64,000 nt of DNA from UBA5078 sp964538025. Lineage in GTDB: Bacteria > Pseudomonadota > Gammaproteobacteria > Pseudomonadales > Pseudohongiellaceae. The stretch spans positions 1 through 64,000 of the forward strand of contig CAZICZ010000009.1 of the NCBI GenBank assembly GCA_964538025.1. Reading direction: 5' to 3'. Within the stretch, counting starts at the first letter, position 1, and every line of letters starts with the position of its first letter. The position numbers and the translations under genes were made by a program. The notes beneath the pieces are model-generated. The model ran no database searches. It was given only the letters and a program-made list of their open reading frames with translations, and was not told the origin of the DNA. Positions 51,087-59,728 of this stretch are shown here, piece after piece.

Positions 51087-52696
51087 AACGAAAACGTCTC
51101 AATGACGCGGTCCCTCACGTTATCCATGCGCCAGACGGGCGCATCGTCCGCCGGGAGCATGCCCGGAGTCCATTGCCAGTCCTGCACGGCGTCCATCACC
51201 GCGGGATCGCGGGCAATCAGATGCACCAGCACGTCGCGATTATCCGTATTGTCCGTCACATAGGGCATGGGCTGATGGTCACCGATGATCAGCATCACCA
51301 GATTTTCATCACCAAAGTGGGTGACATAGGACACCAGCGCATCGATTACATATTCCGCACACTCCCGATACTGCCGCAGCACCCTGTCGCGGTCCTGCCA
51401 CACCACCTCTGCGGACTCCCCTGCGGTGGCCTGCGCATTGAACTCGCTGCCATCTCCCACCTCCTCCCAGGGGATCAGGGAGGGGACAGGGGTCCACGGC
51501 GCATGAGAGGACACCAGGGCGATTTCTGCCATGACCGGCGAGCGGTTCTGGACACTGCGTTCAAATTTCTGGAATTGCGCCAGCGTGAACTGATCCGGCA
51601 TCGTCACGTAGTTGTAGGGCAAGCCTTTGTAGCCAAGTTCCGGCACTGTGTAGAGCGCCTCATACCCGAAATAGTCACCCTCCGGCCACGCCATGCCAAT
51701 GGCGGGCATGACGCCGACGGTGCGCCACCCGGCTCGTGCAAAGAGACGCACCAGTGAGGGGCGCTCGCTCATCATGAGACTGTTGTAGCGCACCTGATTG
51801 TCAATCCACAGACCGGACAGTGCCGTGCCGTGGGCCAGCCAGCTGATCCCCCCTACAGTGGGCGATGTCAGATAAGCACTGCGCGCCGCGAACCCCGCCG
51901 ATGCCAGTGTTTGAGTGGCCGCAGTCAGGTGCGGGCGAAACGCCTGCGCGTACTCCTGCTTGTCCACAAGCGTGCGGCCGTAAGACTCGACAAACACCAC
52001 CAGCACATCCTTGCCCCGCAACTTGCCGAACAGGTCCTCCCCCGGTGTCTTTGCATAGACATCCTGATCGACGATGCCGCGGAATTCGCGCAGATCCACC
52101 AGGCTCTCGAGCACACCGTGCCCGTGCCACACCAGCTGATCGTGAAAATAGCGCGATGCCCGGGGCCAGCCCGCCGCCGAAAGCACTCCCCAGAGCACCA
52201 CGCCCAGCACCATCACACCCGTCCAGTGCCGCGGGTGGTGTCGCAGCCTGTTTCGCCAATGCGCCAACACGAGATAGGCGAGCCCCCCCAGGACTAGCAA
52301 GAGGACAAGTGCAAGCAGGGCCGCCAGGAATGCGCCTATGTCTCCGACAGACGTGCTGAGGAAATGATAGGCATCCGACAGGGCGGCAATGTCAAACACG
52401 GGATTGAATGCGCGGGAGAACACCTGAAAGGTGACCATGTCTGCCACGCGCAGCAGCATGCCGAGCGTCAGGATGATGGCGAGCACCACGGACAGGCGTT
52501 GACCGGCGCGTCCGGGCACCAGAAGCGCCAGACCGAACACAAAGAATTCGATAGGCAAATACAGATAGGTTTTGTGATCAAACCAATCGAAGCGATTGGG
52601 AAATACAAACGCCGTCCACAGGACCCCCACGGCCACCACGCTCAGCAATGCGGGAAGCCCCGGGAAGACTCTGATGCGGGGAGCAATAGGCGGCAT
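51083..52696 (-). CDS. LTA-synthase-like membrane sulfatase/phosphotransferase
   Basis: 537 residues. About five N-terminal membrane helices (to about 190) precede a periplasmic alkaline-phosphatase-type domain: DVLVVFVESYGRTLVDKQ (metal Glu and nucleophile region), TSPTVGGISWLAHGTALSG, and LVMLIIGDHQPMPYV (metal Asp-His). Such proteins move phosphoglycerol or phosphoethanolamine onto lipids or glycans, or hydrolyse them. GGAG five bases before the ATG. It lies 26 bases after the glutathione peroxidase gene, so the two may be co-transcribed. In this cluster it could decorate a head group with a phosphoalcohol. Confidence 0.82.
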   Translation of the reverse strand: MPPIAPRIRVFPGLPALLSVVAVGVLWTAFVFPNRFDWFDHKTYLYLPIEFFVFGLALLVPGRAGQRLSVVLAIILTLGMLLRVADMVTFQVFSRAFNPVFDIAALSDAYHFLSTSVGDIGAFLAALLALVLLLVLGGLAYLVLAHWRNRLRHHPRHWTGVMVLGVVLWGVLSAAGWPRASRYFHDQLVWHGHGVLESLVDLREFRGIVDQDVYAKTPGEDLFGKLRGKDVLVVFVESYGRTLVDKQEYAQAFRPHLTAATQTLASAGFAARSAYLTSPTVGGISWLAHGTALSGLWIDNQVRYNSLMMSERPSLVRLFARAGWRTVGVMPAIGMAWPEGDYFGYEALYTVPELGYKGLPYNYVTMPDQFTLAQFQKFERSVQNRSPVMAEIALVSSHAPWTPVPSLIPWEEVGDGSEFNAQATAGESAEVVWQDRDRVLRQYRECAEYVIDALVSYVTHFGDENLVMLIIGDHQPMPYVTDNTDNRDVLVHLIARDPAVMDAVQDWQWTPGMLPADDAPVWRMDNVRDRVIETFSF

Positions 52697-52722
52697 GGCG
52701 ACTCCGGCAACGGGACGATTCC

Positions 52723-53274
52723 CTAGAGCTGGGCCTCAATGGCACGCAGAAAAGCTGGGGAGTCTGGTGCATCGTCGCTATCAAAATGGGCGAGCACTTC
52801 ACCGTCCTTGCTGATCAGGTATTTGTTGAAATTCCAGCGCGGCTCACCCTGTTGGGCCAGTTGTCTGAAGATCGGGTGCGCGTCGGCCCCCTTTACCCGG
52901 ATCACCGACGTCATGGGAAAACTGACGCCATAGTTGATGAAACACATCTCGGCGATCTCTTCTGCGCTGTCGGCTTCCTGGTTGAAATCATCGGAAGGAA
53001 ACCCGATCAGCACCAGGCCACGGTCTTTATAGGTTTGATGCAACGCCTCCAGCGTTTTGAACTGCGGTGTATACCCGCAGAAACTGGCCGTGTTGACGAT
53101 CAGCACAGTCTTGCCCGCCGTGAGCGCACACAGATCGTGCTCCGCAGAGCTGTTCAGCTTGCCGATGGTGTGATCCAGCCAGGGCGCACAGGCCGTCGCC
53201 TCGGCGACTTCGTCCGCCTGAGCAGACACGAAAGGCAACGCGAGCAGAAGCAGGGAAAGCAGCAGTCGGTTCAT
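52723..53274 (-). CDS. Secreted glutathione/thioredoxin peroxidase (GPx family)
   Basis: 183 residues with a signal peptide (MNRLLLSLLLLAL to SAQA). It reduces peroxides in the periplasm. The catalytic Cys is in VNTASFCGYTPQF; the Trp-Asn pair in WNFNKYLI. The Gln region, usually NQFGxQEP, reads PSDDFNQE, as in a PSNDF-type branch. The Cys count (extra Cys in AEMCFINYG) allows a resolving disulphide. GGAGG eight bases upstream sets the start. Confidence 0.88.
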   Translation of the reverse strand: MNRLLLSLLLLALPFVSAQADEVAEATACAPWLDHTIGKLNSSAEHDLCALTAGKTVLIVNTASFCGYTPQFKTLEALHQTYKDRGLVLIGFPSDDFNQEADSAEEIAEMCFINYGVSFPMTSVIRVKGADAHPIFRQLAQQGEPRWNFNKYLISKDGEVLAHFDSDDAPDSPAFLRAIEAQL

Positions 53275-53388
53275 GGGAAAATCCTCCAAGGGGTGGGGAG
53301 TGGTACGCGGGCATAGGCCGTCTGGATCGGCGAACAGGCGGGAGAGATTATGAGAGCGGCACCGGCGGTGGTGCAAGAAATTCGTGGT

Positions 53389-53420
53389 CAGGCAGCATTC
53401 CCGGAAAAGAATGCTGCCTG
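53389..53420 (-). terminator. Strong hairpin after the NHL gene pair
   Basis: CAGGCAGCATTC and GAATGCTGCCTG form a perfect 12-bp stem around eight bases, nine bases past the stop at 53429. No T-run follows, so it may end transcription weakly or protect the 3' end. Confidence 0.55.
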
Positions 53421-53428
53421 GCACAGGC

Positions 53429-54463
53429 TCAGGGCTGCAGCGTCACGCGTTGTACGCGCCAGTTGCCCAGTTCGCCAACCAGCAGTTCATTCGGCACTTT
53501 GCAGTCAATGGCATTGACGGTGCCAAACTCCCCGATGTTTTTGCCTGCCTTGCCGAATTTGCCCAGAATGCGGCCATCCAGGGTCATCTGGTATATCTCG
53601 CCAGCGACATCCAGATCGTTGGGCGGATTGGAGTTGGAGACATACAGACGAGGATCGTTGCCCGGGGTGATACAGATCGCCATCGGGGCACCGAAGCCTG
53701 TCATCTCGCGCTGGAAATCCCCGTTGGTGTTGAACACCTGGATGCGGCGATTGCCATAATCGGCCACATAGAGATTGTCATTCGCATCGATCGCGATGCC
53801 CTGGATCACATTGAACTGGCCTGGGCCGGTCCCGCGCTCACCCCAGTTTTTCACCCAGCGCCCTTCGGAATCGTATTTGGCGATGCGCGCATTGCGAATG
53901 CCGTCCGCAACGTAGATGTTGCCCTGCGAGTCCCAGGTGACATCCGTGGGGCCCTGGAATGATTCGCCCTCAGACCCTTCCCCGCTGCGCAGTTCAGTGG
54001 CGGGCTGGGGCAGACGCATGGCTTCTGGCTTGCGACTCAGGACCATGATGATGCGGCCCTGCGGATCAAAGCGGAAAACCTGGCCGGACATCTGGTCCAC
54101 CGCCCACACATCGTCATTGCGATCGATGCGCACTTGCTGGGCATACAGTGTGCCGTAGGAGTTCTGGCCGATCTCGCCCTGATACTGTCCCTGGGCGTTG
54201 AAGCGGAATATCCGGGCACCGCCGTGGGACACATAGCGCGACGTGCCCAAGGAAATGGTCGGGTTGCCGGTACGGGTGTAGACGTAAATCTCGTTGCGGG
54301 AATTGCGCGCTACGCCGGCTGCCTCGCCCATGTGAATCTCGTTGGGAAAACCGCCAAGTGCATCAACGGCCTGATAGCGAATCTCCGGAACCTGCGCCTG
54401 CACCTGCAGACTGGTGGCGGCCAACACGCCCATCGCCAACACTGTTTTCATTCTTTTTTTCAT
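53429..54463 (-). CDS. NHL-repeat propeller, PAL-like paralogue with lost active-site residues
   Basis: 344 residues with signal peptide (MKKRMKTVLAMG to VQAQ). It aligns along its length with the gene upstream (54506-55552), sharing FQGPTDVTWDSQGNIYVADG, GQF, ICITPG, LYVSNSNP, GEIYQMTLDG, LGKFGKAGK. The five positions that match PAL active-site residues in that paralogue are all changed: Gln109 for His, Ile189 for Tyr, Gln221 for His, Tyr236 for Arg, Asn317 for His. So it probably binds rather than cleaves. AGGAG six bases upstream. It is 42 bases from its paralogue, in one operon. Confidence 0.8.
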   Translation of the reverse strand: MKKRMKTVLAMGVLAATSLQVQAQVPEIRYQAVDALGGFPNEIHMGEAAGVARNSRNEIYVYTRTGNPTISLGTSRYVSHGGARIFRFNAQGQYQGEIGQNSYGTLYAQQVRIDRNDDVWAVDQMSGQVFRFDPQGRIIMVLSRKPEAMRLPQPATELRSGEGSEGESFQGPTDVTWDSQGNIYVADGIRNARIAKYDSEGRWVKNWGERGTGPGQFNVIQGIAIDANDNLYVADYGNRRIQVFNTNGDFQREMTGFGAPMAICITPGNDPRLYVSNSNPPNDLDVAGEIYQMTLDGRILGKFGKAGKNIGEFGTVNAIDCKVPNELLVGELGNWRVQRVTLQP

Positions 54464-54505
54464 GTTTGTCTCCTGACTGCTCATTGGCAGCCTTACCTGG
54501 ATGGA

Positions 54506-55552
54506 TTAGCGTGATTGGGGTTCTGCGGCGACATGTATTTTCTGCACGCGCCAGGCGGAAATTTCCCCCACGATCAACTCCGTTGGATCAGAACATTCCA
54601 TGCCGTGCACGGTCTGGAATTGTCCCGGCTCCTTGCCCGCACGACCGAACTTGCCAATGATCGTGCCATCCAGTTCCATCTTGTAAATTTCACCGGTGAT
54701 GTCCCAGGACGCCGCCGGGTTGCTGTCCGGGTTGGAGTTGGAGACAAACAGGTATTGGTGCGGCCCCTTGGAGATGCAGATCTCCCAGGGATTGCCCACG
54801 TTCTCATACATGGCCTTGAGTGTCAGATCGGGGTTGTAGACCTTGACGCGTGCATTGCCGCGATCGCCTACATAGATGTTGCCCTGGTCATCGGAGGCAA
54901 TGGTATGGGGCGTGTTGAACTCATCCACGCCTGCGCCACGGGCGCCAGACCCGACCTGCCCGACGTAGTGACCGTCCGGGGTGTATTTCACGAGTCGGTG
55001 ATTCGTGTAGCCATCCGTGACGAAAATATTGCCTTCGGTGTCCCATGTAACGTCTGTTGGTCGCGCGAACAAATAGCGCTCATCAGGTCCCGCCCCGCCG
55101 GGCATTTCATAGGCCCCGTTGACCGCAGGAGGCCGATACCCCAGGACCATCGTCACCCGCCCTTCCGGGTTGAACTTGATGACCTGGTTGGAGCCTTCGT
55201 CGACGGCCCAGATATTGTCGTCTTTATCCACGCGCACCTTGTGGGCGAACTCCAGTCCATAGAGCCCAGCGCCGATCTCGCGGACATAGTTGCCGTTCTC
55301 GTCGAACTCAAACAATTGGGTATCCTGGGAACGGGTGTAGACATACAGATGTCCCTTGGAGTTTTTGGCGACGCCGAGCACCTCTCCAAAATACATGCCG
55401 GGAGGAAGCTTGATAAACCCTTCTTCGGGGCGCATTGGAATTTCCGGTACATTTGTTGCCAGTGCGGCTGACTGGGCGTGCACGGATCCTGTCCAGGCAA
55501 TCAATACGCTGGCGGCGAATGCCGTGACCTGCCATCTGGAACGACGCTTCAT
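54506..55552 (-). CDS. Secreted NHL-repeat propeller resembling peptidyl-alpha-hydroxyglycine amidating lyase (PAL)
   Basis: 348 residues; signal peptide MKRRSRWQVTAFAAS to VHAQ. A six-bladed propeller. Positions matching the PAL zinc and catalytic set are all present: His104 (EFAHKVRVD), Tyr182 (VTDGYTNHR), His216 (FNTPHTIAS), Arg231 (VGDRGNARV), His316 (QTVHGMEC). PAL splits peptidyl-alpha-hydroxyglycine (or a similar hydroxyl-amide) into an amide and glyoxylate. GGGAG six bases upstream sets the start. First gene of the pair. Assignment rests on residues aligned by eye. Confidence 0.78.
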   Translation of the reverse strand: MKRRSRWQVTAFAASVLIAWTGSVHAQSAALATNVPEIPMRPEEGFIKLPPGMYFGEVLGVAKNSKGHLYVYTRSQDTQLFEFDENGNYVREIGAGLYGLEFAHKVRVDKDDNIWAVDEGSNQVIKFNPEGRVTMVLGYRPPAVNGAYEMPGGAGPDERYLFARPTDVTWDTEGNIFVTDGYTNHRLVKYTPDGHYVGQVGSGARGAGVDEFNTPHTIASDDQGNIYVGDRGNARVKVYNPDLTLKAMYENVGNPWEICISKGPHQYLFVSNSNPDSNPAASWDITGEIYKMELDGTIIGKFGRAGKEPGQFQTVHGMECSDPTELIVGEISAWRVQKIHVAAEPQSR

Positions 55553-55763
55553 GGGGTTCTCCCTGTTATTATTGAAAGTGCGAGCAGTTCTACGAGCGCC
55601 ACCCTGCAAAGTCAAGTGATTAATTGTGCACCGGGGATGGCGTGAGACAAGCCGAATCGCTCCTCATTATGGCGACAAAAAAAGGGTGTTCGCGCTCCCG
55701 TCGCTGGTGTATAAAGCACCGTTTTACCTCCCCCCTGCACTGCCGCCAATCGAGACGTCCGCC

Positions 55764-57107
55764 ATGAGAGATTTAACCCAGGGTTCTATCCCCCGCATCA
55801 TTGTCAGCATGGCCACTCCGGTAGCGGCCGGCATGATTTTTCAAACGCTGTATCTGCTGGTGGATCTCTACTTTGTTGCCGCGCTGGGAGATGACTCCGT
55901 TGCCGGTGTCGGTGCCGGGGGCACCTTGATGTTCATGATCATGGCCCTGACCCAGATTCTGGGCGTCAGCGCCGTCGCCCTCATCTCCCAGGCGGTGGGT
56001 CGCAAGAATCAGGAGGACGCCAATCTGGTGTTCAACCAGTCGCTTGTCGTGGCGATGATCTTTGCCGTGCTGACCTTCGCCGGGGGCTATCTTGCTGCGG
56101 ACGCTTATCTGGCCACCATCGCCTCCGATGAAGGCGCGCTGCGCGAAGGGGTGACTTTTCTGCATTGGTTCCTGCCCGGCATGGCCCTGCAGTTTCCCAT
56201 GATGGCGATGGCGTCCTCCCTGCGGGCGACCGGACTGGTGAAACCCGGCATGGTGGTGCAGGTGCTGACGGTCGTGCTGAATACCATCCTCGCCCCAATT
56301 CTGATTGCCGGCTGGGGACCCGGCCCGGCCTTGGGCGTCTTGGGGGCGGGCCTCGCCAGCTCGATCTCGGTCGCTGTGGGCGTGTTGATGCTCACGTTCT
56401 ATTTTGTGAAGCTGGAAAAGTATGTGTCTTTTCGCTCTGCCCTGTGGCGCCCGCGGCTCGATATCTGGAAGCGCATGCTGGGCATCGGACTGCCCGCGGG
56501 CGGCGAGATGGTGCTGCTGTTTGTGTATTTTTCGGCAGTGTACTGGCTGATTCAGGATTTTGGCGCGGCGGCGCAGGCGGGTTTCAGTATCGGCGGCCGC
56601 ATCATGCAGTCCATTTTCATGCCCACCATGGCGATTGCCTTCGCCCTGGGCCCGATTGCCGGACAGAACTATGGCGCGGGACGCCATGACCGCGTCCGCG
56701 AAACCTGCAGCAAAGGCATTTTGCTAAGCAGCATCGTGATGCTGGTCGTGACCCTGTTGATGCAGTGGAAGTCGGACCTGCTGGTCGGATTCTTCACGGA
56801 TGAAGAGGACGTGATCGAGGTGGGTTCCGTATTCCTGCAGCTGATCTCCCTGAACTTCATTGCACAGGGCATCGTGTTCTCGTGCTCGGGAATCTTTCAG
56901 GGGCTGGGCAATACCCGCCCCGCCATGCTCAGTTCATTGGCGCGTATTCTGGTGTTTCTGCCCTTGGCGGTATTCCTGAAATCCCAGCCGGGGTTCACCA
57001 TCAACCAGGTGTGGTACGTGTCCATTCTTTCCGTCACGGCCCAGGCGGTCGTGAGTTACCTGCTGGTGCGGCGCGAGTTCCGCGTGCGCCTGCAGCCCGC
57101 CGCCTAG
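55764..57107 (+). CDS. MATE-family efflux transporter
   Basis: 447 residues with twelve membrane segments. It exports cationic or amphipathic compounds with Na+ or H+. Typical pieces: QGSIPRIIVSMATPVAAGMIFQTLYLLVDLYFVAALG, VSAVALISQAVGRKNQEDA, GFSIGGRIMQSIFMPTMAIAFALGPIAGQNYGAG. MRDLTQGSI is the usual MATE opening, so I use 55764 although the frame extends upstream to 55626; the ribosome site is weak. It is divergent from the NHL gene pair. Confidence 0.9.
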   Translation: MRDLTQGSIPRIIVSMATPVAAGMIFQTLYLLVDLYFVAALGDDSVAGVGAGGTLMFMIMALTQILGVSAVALISQAVGRKNQEDANLVFNQSLVVAMIFAVLTFAGGYLAADAYLATIASDEGALREGVTFLHWFLPGMALQFPMMAMASSLRATGLVKPGMVVQVLTVVLNTILAPILIAGWGPGPALGVLGAGLASSISVAVGVLMLTFYFVKLEKYVSFRSALWRPRLDIWKRMLGIGLPAGGEMVLLFVYFSAVYWLIQDFGAAAQAGFSIGGRIMQSIFMPTMAIAFALGPIAGQNYGAGRHDRVRETCSKGILLSSIVMLVVTLLMQWKSDLLVGFFTDEEDVIEVGSVFLQLISLNFIAQGIVFSCSGIFQGLGNTRPAMLSSLARILVFLPLAVFLKSQPGFTINQVWYVSILSVTAQAVVSYLLVRREFRVRLQPAA

Positions 57108-57117
57108 CGCCGCGGAC

Positions 57118-58023
57118 TCACTGTGCAAAGCGCCCGGGTGTGCGGATGACGCCGGGCACGACGGGGGGCGGCAGTGCAATCTCAGGCATTCGCACAGTGA
57201 CCGCCTGCGTGCCCCGTCGCTGGATGCCCCACAGATCCGGCTGTGCGACACTGCGATCCCACGCAATCCCCTGTCCCTCGAACTGCGGCACCTCGACGGT
57301 AGCCACCCAGTCCAGCGTGCTTCCCGCTGCAGGAATCTGCATCACGTAAATCTCTGGCCGGTCGTGTCCGCTCAGATAGAGATATCCGTCCGGCCCCCAG
57401 CTTCCCCCGGAGTTGCTCATCGGTGAAAGGCGTTCGAGCACCGCCGCGGGCAGCGTCCATTGCGCCAGAATCTGAAACCGGGCATCCATCTTGACGATCT
57501 GGGTGAACATCGTTTCCCCATAGGGACGGTGCCCTCCAAAAGGCACGCGGTCATAGTTGCCAAATGCCGCCCACCAGTGACCCTCGTGCCAGTCCAGCCA
57601 GGTCATCGAGCCCAGCAGAATACCGAAACTGTGCGTCCCCACATGCGCCATCGTCAGCGTATCCCAGATCTCCACCGAGCTGCTCATCGGCCACCCGGGG
57701 TAGTTGGAGTGTGCCGCATAGAGGCGTCCTTCGTGCACCACCGCACTGTCCAGATGGATCAGTGGTCCTGTGCTGTCCGAGCCCCCGTCCCATTGCAGCA
57801 GGGGCTCGCCGCTGCGCTTGTCATGCTTGGTGATGCGGAAATTGTTGACGGCATAAAACGCCGTGGCATCCACAGCGATGGCTTGCCGGGCGTCGAAGGT
57901 CGTGACCCGTGCCAGAATTTCCGCCTGATAGACCGGGGGAGTCGTGTCAGCCGAAACCGGTGTCGGATAAAACGCGGCGACCGCGAGGGCCAGCCCCCCT
58001 GCAAACAACAGTGCCCTGATCAT
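57118..58023 (-). CDS. Secreted propeller-like protein of unknown function
   Basis: 301 residues; signal peptide (MIRALLFAGGLAL to VSAD). WD/Kelch-like strands with repeated Gly-Asp and Trp (LYAAHSNYPGWPMSSSVEIWD, GSMTWLDWHEGHWWAAFGN, GYLYLSGHDRPEIYVM, GIAWDRS) suggest a beta-propeller. No catalytic set is recognised. GGGAGG six bases upstream. Its stop lies 11 bases from the convergent MATE gene's end. Binding of a ligand in the periplasm is the most that can be inferred. Confidence 0.6.
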   Translation of the reverse strand: MIRALLFAGGLALAVAAFYPTPVSADTTPPVYQAEILARVTTFDARQAIAVDATAFYAVNNFRITKHDKRSGEPLLQWDGGSDSTGPLIHLDSAVVHEGRLYAAHSNYPGWPMSSSVEIWDTLTMAHVGTHSFGILLGSMTWLDWHEGHWWAAFGNYDRVPFGGHRPYGETMFTQIVKMDARFQILAQWTLPAAVLERLSPMSNSGGSWGPDGYLYLSGHDRPEIYVMQIPAAGSTLDWVATVEVPQFEGQGIAWDRSVAQPDLWGIQRRGTQAVTVRMPEIALPPPVVPGVIRTPGRFAQ

Positions 58024-58120
58024 GACGTCCCTCCCGATGGCGGTGAGATTGTGGCGCGTGTGCGGGAGAGTAGCATGCCCAGCTTGACAGCACTGGCGCC
58101 CCGCCCGAAAACTGCTTACA

Positions 58121-59719
58121 GTGCCCGCTCACCCTGTCGCCGCTCAGACGGAAACCACCGCATTGTCGACTCTCTTCGCACGCCTGAATGATCTTTTCGC
58201 CTTCATCCAACCCGTGTCGGATGCGGTGTGGCAGTTCCCACAACAATTTGCGTTTTATCGCGGCATTCCCGTTCTGGGCCAGATGTCCTTTGCCGTGCTG
58301 TTTTTGCTGGGCATGGGCTTGTATTTCACGGTGCGCACCGGGGTCGTCCAGACACTGAGCCTGCGCCGCGCCGTCCCCATCATGCTGCAGCGGCATCGGG
58401 GTGAAACCGGGCTCAGCGCCTTTGCCTCCTTCATGCTGGGGCTCGCCATGCGGGCCGGTCCGGGCAATATCGTCGGCGTGACGGGAGCCATTGCCGTGGG
58501 CGGGCCGGGCGCCCTGTTCTGGATGTGGGTTGCCGCCTTCTTCGGCATGTCGACGGCCTTTATGGAAGCGGTGCTGGCCCAGTTGTGCAAGGAACAGAAC
58601 GGGCGCGAGTTTGTCGGCGGCCTGCCCTTCTATGGCCGGCATCTGCTGGGCGGTCACCGCAGCATTGGTCTTTTGCTGTCGGTCCTGTTCATTGTCTATG
58701 CGCTCTTCAACGTGCCGATCCAGACCTTCAATGTCTTTACCGCGATTGGCATGATGGCGGACACCGTCTCCGGCACGACCTCTTCGCGGCAATCGGCGCT
58801 GTATTACACCCTTGCCGTTGCGCTGGTCGCCTTGTGCGCCTACCTGATTCTGGGCGGGATCCGCCGGGTGAGCGCATGGACCAATGTGCTGGTGCCGGGA
58901 ATGGCCGCCGCGTTCTGCACCATCTCCCTTGTGATCATTGCGCTGAACCTGCCACTGGTGCCCCTGTTCTTCACTGAGGTGCTGCGCGGGGCGTTTGCCC
59001 CCGATGCGCTGTTCGGTGGCGGCCTTGGCGTGGCGCTGGCAGAAGGTGTCCGTCGGGGCCTGATGTCAAACGAAGCAGGCCAGGGAACCATCACCATGGC
59101 GGCGGCGGTGGCAGACAACACGCACCCCTGCGAGCAGGGGCTGGTGCAGGGGCTGGGCGTGTTTGTGGACACGCTGGTGATCTGCACGCTGACCGGGTTC
59201 ATCGTCGTCATCGCCCAGCAGTGGCAGGGCATTGGGGACCCGCAGCAGTGGGCACAGCTGAGCGCCTCGCGCCTCGGCCTTTATGTGGGGTCGGTACAAG
59301 CCCTGATCCCGGAGTCTGTGCAACGGCTCATCACCGTGTTCGTCAGTGCCTGCTATGCCCTGTTTGCCTTCACAACACTGCTGGGGATGATTTCCTTTGC
59401 TGAAATTTCGGCCAATTTTATCTCGCGCACGCCCCGCTTCATCGGGATGATCCGGGCGCTCGGCGCTCTGTGCTTTGTGCCCTTTGGCGCGCTGACCGTG
59501 CTGGCCGGGCTGGAGCTGGGCAATCTGTGGGCGATCTCGGACCTGAGCAATATTCTGATGGTCTACGTCAACATTCCCATTCTGCTGCTCGGCACGCCCG
59601 TGGTGCTGCGGCTGCTCGCGCATTACCGCCAGTACCCTGATCGACGTTTCGTGTCTGCCGATCTCGGCCTCATCACCCCTTACTGGCAGGCGCGCGACGC
59701 GGCGCCACCTGCCGCCTGA
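58121..59719 (+). CDS. AGCS-family Na+:amino-acid symporter
   Basis: 532 residues from a GTG. The family's hallmarks are clear: GLAMRAGPGNIVGVTGAIAVGGPGALFWMW, GLMSNEAGQGTITMAAAVA and VGSVQALIPESV. It carries alanine, glycine or related amino acids with Na+. The next gene, an NhaC carrier, starts nine bases later, so they are co-transcribed and may handle Na+ for each other. A TTGACA at 58084 lacks a well-spaced -10. Confidence 0.9.
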   Translation: MPAHPVAAQTETTALSTLFARLNDLFAFIQPVSDAVWQFPQQFAFYRGIPVLGQMSFAVLFLLGMGLYFTVRTGVVQTLSLRRAVPIMLQRHRGETGLSAFASFMLGLAMRAGPGNIVGVTGAIAVGGPGALFWMWVAAFFGMSTAFMEAVLAQLCKEQNGREFVGGLPFYGRHLLGGHRSIGLLLSVLFIVYALFNVPIQTFNVFTAIGMMADTVSGTTSSRQSALYYTLAVALVALCAYLILGGIRRVSAWTNVLVPGMAAAFCTISLVIIALNLPLVPLFFTEVLRGAFAPDALFGGGLGVALAEGVRRGLMSNEAGQGTITMAAAVADNTHPCEQGLVQGLGVFVDTLVICTLTGFIVVIAQQWQGIGDPQQWAQLSASRLGLYVGSVQALIPESVQRLITVFVSACYALFAFTTLLGMISFAEISANFISRTPRFIGMIRALGALCFVPFGALTVLAGLELGNLWAISDLSNILMVYVNIPILLLGTPVVLRLLAHYRQYPDRRFVSADLGLITPYWQARDAAPPAA

Positions 59720-59728
59720 GGAATCCCC

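Noticed and set aside
58084..58114. TTGACA as promoter of the AGCS symporter
   Set aside because: No acceptable -10 at 16-18 bases; TTACAG is about 24 bases away.
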